Below, piece by piece: positions 59,034 through 64,000 of a stretch of 64,000 nt of DNA. Each line of letters begins with the position of its first letter. Within the stretch, counting starts at the first letter, position 1. Source of the stretch: Sipunculus nudus (taxonomy: Eukaryota; Annelida; Sipuncula; Golfingiida; Sipunculidae); contig CM049318.1 of the NCBI GenBank assembly GCA_026874595.1, positions 2,973,741 through 3,037,740 of the forward strand, written 5' to 3'. The translations under genes were made by a program, and so were the position numbers. The notes beneath the pieces are model-generated. The model was not told the DNA's origin. It did no database searches and worked only from the letters and a program-made list of their open reading frames with translations.

Positions 59034-59794
59034 AGTTCTTTTTCAAATCATGTAGAAAAATGATATTCTGAGTACAGATTAACCTAAAATATGAAACTTA
59101 TCCTTGAATCGCTGTTACCTTTATGGTTAACATATATGTTATGGTTTATATATATAATAGAATACTTATGGCCATTCTTTCTCATGCATAATCTTAACTA
59201 GTTTCCCTGCTGCATTTTGCTTTAGGGGATAAACTACATGTAATAAGGTAGACGGTTCCTGTGATAGTAGATACATATTTTACATTATATAGTGCGTAAT
59301 TTTCCGTGAATGTCAACAGTATCTCCTTGTAAAATAAGTAAACACGTACGGCAGTGTGGTCCTTTGCATGGAAACATACGATTTTGAATATTTTTCGGAG
59401 ATTTAACTTATTGGCTGCGCGGATTTCTGGGTTGTTTATACGCCAGTATTGGTGGTTCTGGGGGAGATGATAGAAAGGATGGGGTCTGAAGTTGTAACGG
59501 GTTGTTACTTCTGTGCAACTCGCTTTAGATGCTTGGGATGTAGGTGGTAAGTAACAACTAATGGTATGTGATCCTTTTTTTAATTTGGTTTGTTATATAC
59601 ATTTTTATACACGCGATTTTAATGACTTTGGCAATTTATTTATCTATTCTATGTCATTATTATCCCATAGTAATGAATGTCTTCTTTAGTTAGAGGAGTT
59701 GTGGGTCCATATCAGTTTGTTCCGAGTCAATCCTATTATATCGTAGAGCTTGACTATAAATAATAGTTATACCCACGTGAGATGGATGAGAGCT
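59034..59794. other. Upstream flank of the FkbM gene
   Basis: The first 100 bp or so are shared with the flank of the orphan anchor exon at 33.7-33.9 kb (cttgaatc(a/g)ct). Otherwise nothing was recognised. Confidence 0.35.
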
Positions 59795-59820
59795 TATATA
59801 TATATATATATATATAGATG

Positions 59821-59851
<31 letters not shown>

Positions 59852-59862
59852 GGATGGATAGC
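59795..59862. repeat. Compound (AT)n and (GATA)n/(GATG)n microsatellite
   Basis: About 11 AT units, then gatg, about eight gata units, and two more gatg units. Confidence 0.95.
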
Positions 59863-61107
59863 AGATATAAATGCTATTTAAAGACAGTTAGTGAAACTTA
59901 ATATTTAAAAAGACAGTAAAAGAGAGAGTTTAAAAAAGATTTTTGTCAATGTGGAGGACCGCTTCGGAAGGTACCTCGTCAAACGAGAATGAGTGAGATG
60001 TTGTACAAATATTAATACCAGGGTACTTAACGCAGATTTATGCATTGAACAGGATGTCATTACCTTTGGCAATCCTGTAAAATCTGGCCAAGTTTGCTAT
60101 CAAACGAGAATAAGCTAGATTTCGCGTAAACACTCGCTAATCTTTCAAAACAACCTTTCTACAAAAGGTTTAGTTACTTAATTTAATAAGCTTCCAATGT
60201 ACAGTTGGAAATGTCATCCTATCTTTTTTAATTTGCTTCTTATCGAGAATACCCAAACATTTAATTAATCAAAACGATTGTAATCATTTTAAGCAAATAA
60301 CGTATCATTTTTGGATCTTTTGCAAAAATGTAAACATAATAAGTGTAGGAGTCTTAAAAAATGTATTGATACGGTACCTTTGAAAGTATCCGCGTGTATA
60401 TCTATCTCACCGGTCAATGCTGTTTGACTCTGTTAAACATATCTAAATCGATATGTTATGTTAGCTGCCAGATAGCACTAAGTTATTTATGTGGTTTTCT
60501 GCCTGTATGTTGCTGTTATACCCAAACTGATAATAGGTTACTCTTAAAGGATAAAATCTTAATTTTCTTAAAAAAGAATTAAAAAAATAAAAAAAAATAT
60601 ATTTACATCTACCTGAAAGGTTAAACTGAGAAAAGCTACTTACCTTGATATGTGTCGGTCATTGCTCTCTTTACTTTTTAACGTACCTATTCCTGTACCA
60701 GATATATTACATTTACAAGAACCATGGTGTTTTCTTCTTAAGATATTTTGATATCTCAATATTTCGTTTCACGTAACTATACGCCTGCACACAATTGATA
60801 AATGCTGGCCGGTCAGTCAAAACGAGATGTAATTTATTTATATTTATTCTTAATCTGCACACTTACCAAATATAGATAGGTATAGATAAAACTGTAATAA
60901 ACACAATGTGTTTAATATTTCTGTACATTAAGATTTCATTTTTACCTTTGTATGTTAAAGATGTTCGACAACCTCACATACGTTATGTCTTCCTCAGTGC
61001 CACGTCATTACTAACTTCGTAGAAGTACAACGAAAAAGATGTGACCTGGCTTCTAGTACATATTATACATATATAACAATATATAACTATGGCTGACTAT
61101 ATGAAAC
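59863..61107. other. Non-coding, nothing firm recognised
   Basis: A phrase shared with 45.1 kb lies near 60343-60385. A (t)caaacgagaat phrase occurs near 59978 and 60103. No gene seen. Confidence 0.35.
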
Positions 61108-61137
61108 ATATATAACTATATATATATATATATATAT
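61108..61137. repeat. (TA)n microsatellite
   Basis: Short TA run next to a patch resembling the inverse of 16.03-16.14 kb. Confidence 0.85.
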
Positions 61138-62136
61138 GTAGTTAATTCAATATTCTCTGGAACCAGACTCATTACCTCAGGAATACCTTTTCTCATAGGA
61201 AAACAGAGGTTTAATTTCATGCAGATATATCTAGCGGTGGCTCATATTTTCCTTTGTTTAGGTCACACGTTAAATCCTATACGTCTTCCGCAACACTGCT
61301 CTGAAAGTTTAGAAATTAACCGAATCGGAAAAGTTGTATGAGGCATCAACGTGAAAACAAATATAATATTATCTACACCCGCACAATCAGTTTATTTATA
61401 TTTTATAATATTTCAAATTATCCTGAGATACAAAATGTAACCAGCTTTATCTCCCTAAAATCATTGGTTTAAGGAACAAATATTTGCCATAATATGTGTT
61501 TATTTCTTTGATTCTTGATGTGGTCAACAGCAGAGTTGCTCGTATTTCAGAGACCAGCAAGACTGCTAACAAATTCAGAGAGGAAAATATCTCCACAACT
61601 TGCATCCGACTATATGAGTAATTACATATAAAAGTACATAAATCAATATATTCAAATATATATGTTTGTGTGTGCATTTGATAACATATGTTCACCATTA
61701 TGATCACCTGCATATCTGTGTTATTCCGGGATGTAGCCAATACACACTGAATCACCCAATTAAGAAGGTTGGCCGACTTTATAACGATTGTGTTATGGCT
61801 ACCAGGTGCAGCATATGTCGATAAATAAACTTTATATGTGTGATTCCTGTGGCAGTTTACCATTGTAATGTGCTTCGAGAGTAGCCACCATGAAATCGAT
61901 AGAACAGAAATTGTTTAAACTGTTACAGTACCAAACAGTACATGCAACGACGGATGCCTGGTGCTAGCGATGAATCTAAATATATATTTTTTCGACTGCA
62001 CGCATATTCGTTTGTATGCCCTTTGCTTTATATGCGGAAAATATTAACAAATATATTAATATGTTTGATTTGTGCAATGACGTATAACTGGACAACTTTG
62101 GCATCAGTCAAACAAGGATTACAAAGAAGTATCTAA
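61138..62136. other. Non-coding, one ATG-initiated frame of doubtful status
   Basis: A 138-codon minus-strand frame (61863-61447) has no recognisable motif and low-complexity AT-driven composition. It is treated as chance. Confidence 0.35.
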
Positions 62137-63109
62137 AGGTCCAGTCACACATGTCTACGATTGCCTACGATCACCCACGACTACCTAGTCAAGACATGAA
62201 GTAGTAGGGAAAAGGTTTCCGGTCACACATGGGACCGAGCGGTCGTTACCAGTTGGTGGAAGTTATAAATAGTCCGGGCTTACTGCATTTTTACGACCAT
62301 ACGAACAGACATAAGACTATTACAGACCGATCATTGAATGAGGCGATATGTCGTACGTTTACTAACGACTGGTCGAGGCAACGTACAAGTCCTCGGCCTA
62401 ACTGTGCGAGCAGTCGTACGACCACATAGGACAACTTGTGAGTACTTAAGAGTAGATGCGACTGCACGCACGATTGGTCATAATAGGAATTATTTTGCAA
62501 GTAAACTGAGGAACTGAGCCAATTGTGTTCTTTTTCCAAAATTTACACTATTTTAAGGGTATATACCCCTCCCATACACTACGCCATGCTGATGAAAGTT
62601 CAGTTCACCATGTATGGATTTAATGATCCAAAAGTTACCTGGTCCTTTGTATGGATCTCTCTATGCGCCAGTCACGTGTTCACGAAAAGTCGTCGGACTC
62701 GTACCACTAATCGGGATCAGTCGTGATCAGTCTTAACCACTCGGTAACTTATCGTTGTCTGTCTCACGTCCTATTGAACGGCAAGTCGGTACCAGTCTTC
62801 AACCGCTTCGTAGCTCCGATTGCTACCGATCTCATAAGACTACTGACGACCACTCGTAAACTAGTCGTACGACAACCAAAGTGTACCTCCGATTCTTAAA
62901 AAAAATCCCCGATTAGTCGTAGGATTGTAAACCGTTAACAATCCACTTACGACTGGTTAACCGTACTTACGACCACTTTAGACAACCTACGACTACTTGC
63001 AACCAGTAAGGACTGGTCGTATGACCTTTCCACGACTACCTACAATTTTCCAGTCGAAGGTGATCGTTTCCTGTCGTCAACCGGTCGTAGCTATATGTGT
63101 GACTTGGGC
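62137..63109. mobile_element. Non-autonomous DNA transposon (MITE-like) with subterminal motif array
   Basis: The ends form an imperfect terminal inverted repeat: ggtccagtcacacat at the left and gcccaagtcacacat as the reverse complement of the right, 12 of 15 identical, continuing into ctacga(t/c). The flanks are ctaa (62133-62136) and ttaa (63110-63113), suggesting a TTAA target duplication as in Kolobok or piggyBac elements. The 970-bp interior holds dozens of tacgac, gtcgta and ggtcgt motifs in both orientations, many forming short palindromes such as gtcgtacgac. No transposase frame is present, so movement would depend on an enzyme encoded elsewhere. Confidence 0.65.
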
Positions 63110-63409
63110 TTAACTCATTTAGTCAATGATAGAGGAAACGATTCTGCTGAATTTAATTGACGAAGAGAGTTCAAGAGACATTATTTAGACATTGACATAA
63201 TTTCAATATGGGAAATATCGATTTCACAAAACACTTCCATATTTGGTATCTTAAACAATATTCCATCATTCTTGGTTCTTTTAACTGAACACATTTTCTG
63301 GGCAGCATAGATTCAACTGCTTGGTTGGATCTGTTTTAAGGAAAATCTAACTTTATTACCATTCCTAATGTGACTGTTGCTCCTATTTGCATTTTCCTTG
63401 CCAGATGGA
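63110..63409. other. Non-coding, nothing recognised
   Basis: Flank between the MITE-like element and the R2 fragment. Confidence 0.35.
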
Positions 63410-63610
63410 GTAGTTAATTTCGTTTAACCGGTACCAATCCACGAAATAAGGATCCTTGCAGGTAGTATTTGGAGTCGCTTCCTTGATTATAAATGATCAT
63501 CGACAGCATATCACCGATCGATGACCAGCTTTCGTGTCTTAGGGGTAGAGCATAGATTGCTCGGTTGGCCCAGGTATGGGGCGATTGCCAACCAAGGTTC
63601 CGTAGGTTCA
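63410..63610 (+). repeat. Dispersed repeat R2, copy 3 (partial, inverted)
   Basis: Its reverse complement shares gatatgctgtc, then gaagc(c/g)actcc and ctacctgcaaggatcc with 11770-11870 in the same order. Only about half of the 430-bp unit is present. The short reading frames on both strands follow from the repeat. Confidence 0.55.
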
Positions 63611-64000
63611 ATAGTCACCAGGGTATAAATTCAGAGGAATCGTTTGATATTGCCCCGTCAAGTAGTCCGAAACCGGAATGGAATTTTGCAGATGTACATA
63701 TGCTTTGTTCAGCTACCATTAAAAATATGGAGGCGGTTACCCCCAACAAAACTCTCGATGGATTATTAGTCCTTTTTTGAGAATTGTTGGGAATCAGTTT
63801 TAATTTATTATCAATCATCAGTAAAAATTGGATGAGTATGAAATTTCTGATGAAATGGTAAACCTGTATAATTGATATTAAGGCTCGTCTGCTGGTAATA
63901 TATGTAATATCTCTATAACCTTAATATGTATATGGTAAACTAAATAAACAAAAGGGTTAGGGTGGTAGGACTGGTATCCCAGCATTACCTGACTTTTAGT
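63611..64000. other. Non-coding, nothing recognised
   Basis: Open frames on both strands (63565-63780 and 63818-63615) overlap and neither has recognisable motifs. Confidence 0.3.

Noticed and set aside
61447-61863. 138-codon ATG-initiated minus-strand frame
   Set aside because: No motif, no splice or promoter context, and AT-driven composition. Plausible by chance over 64 kb.

Overview
This looks like nuclear DNA of an invertebrate animal, most likely a mollusc or another lophotrochozoan. The evidence is AT-rich, gene-poor sequence, long (AT)n/(CA)n/(GA)n microsatellites, introns with GT..AG borders, and a mix of transposable elements that includes Gmr1-like Ty3/gypsy, DIRS-type, Penelope-type, Jockey/CR1-type and L1/Tx1-type fragments and a tRNA-derived SINE. 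The organism call is an inference from this content. No bacterial, organellar, rRNA or CRISPR sequence was seen.

Layout. 1.7-3.3 kb: a broken, partly inverted copy of a long transposon-like protein. 3.3-5.6 kb: a minus-strand gypsy gag remnant with its primer-binding site and 5' LTR. 6-16 kb: non-coding sequence with several repeat families (a 375-bp tandem repeat, a 49-bp tandem repeat, and dispersed families here named R1, R2 and R3). 16.9 kb: one plus-strand signal-anchor exon. 17.6-18.4 kb: a deleted LINE. 22.4 kb: a possible terminal exon. 24.4-37.0 kb: FkbM-type methyltransferase gene copies, all on the minus strand, separated by a palindrome-centred tandem array (25.3-26.8 kb), a tandem duplication (27.2-28.7 kb) and a LINE. 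37.4-42.2 kb: a dead Gmr1-like gypsy element whose integrase precedes its reverse transcriptase. 42.2-44.2 kb: a LINE with a duplicated tail, and a SINE. 46 kb: a plus-strand solo LTR of the same family as the LTR at 4.9 kb. 49.8-51.3 kb: a 20-bp minisatellite and a DIRS-type element. 52.2-53.1 kb: Penelope-like tails with hammerhead-like motifs. 55.5-57.2 kb: a candidate spliced gene of unknown function. 57.9-59.0 kb: an intact FkbM gene. 62.1-63.1 kb: a non-autonomous DNA transposon packed with short subterminal motifs.

The best-supported host genes are the two FkbM-family methyltransferases at 35.6-37.0 kb and 57.9-59.0 kb. Each has a short first exon coding for a membrane anchor, one phase-1 intron, and a single second exon with the whole catalytic domain. 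Two decayed copies (24.4 kb, 30.0 kb) and an orphan anchor exon (33.6 kb) show that this is a tandem family undergoing birth and decay. The encoded enzymes would be single-pass type II proteins facing the Golgi lumen or cell exterior. Their acceptor cannot be read from sequence. Everything else that codes is transposon-derived or a low-confidence exon model.
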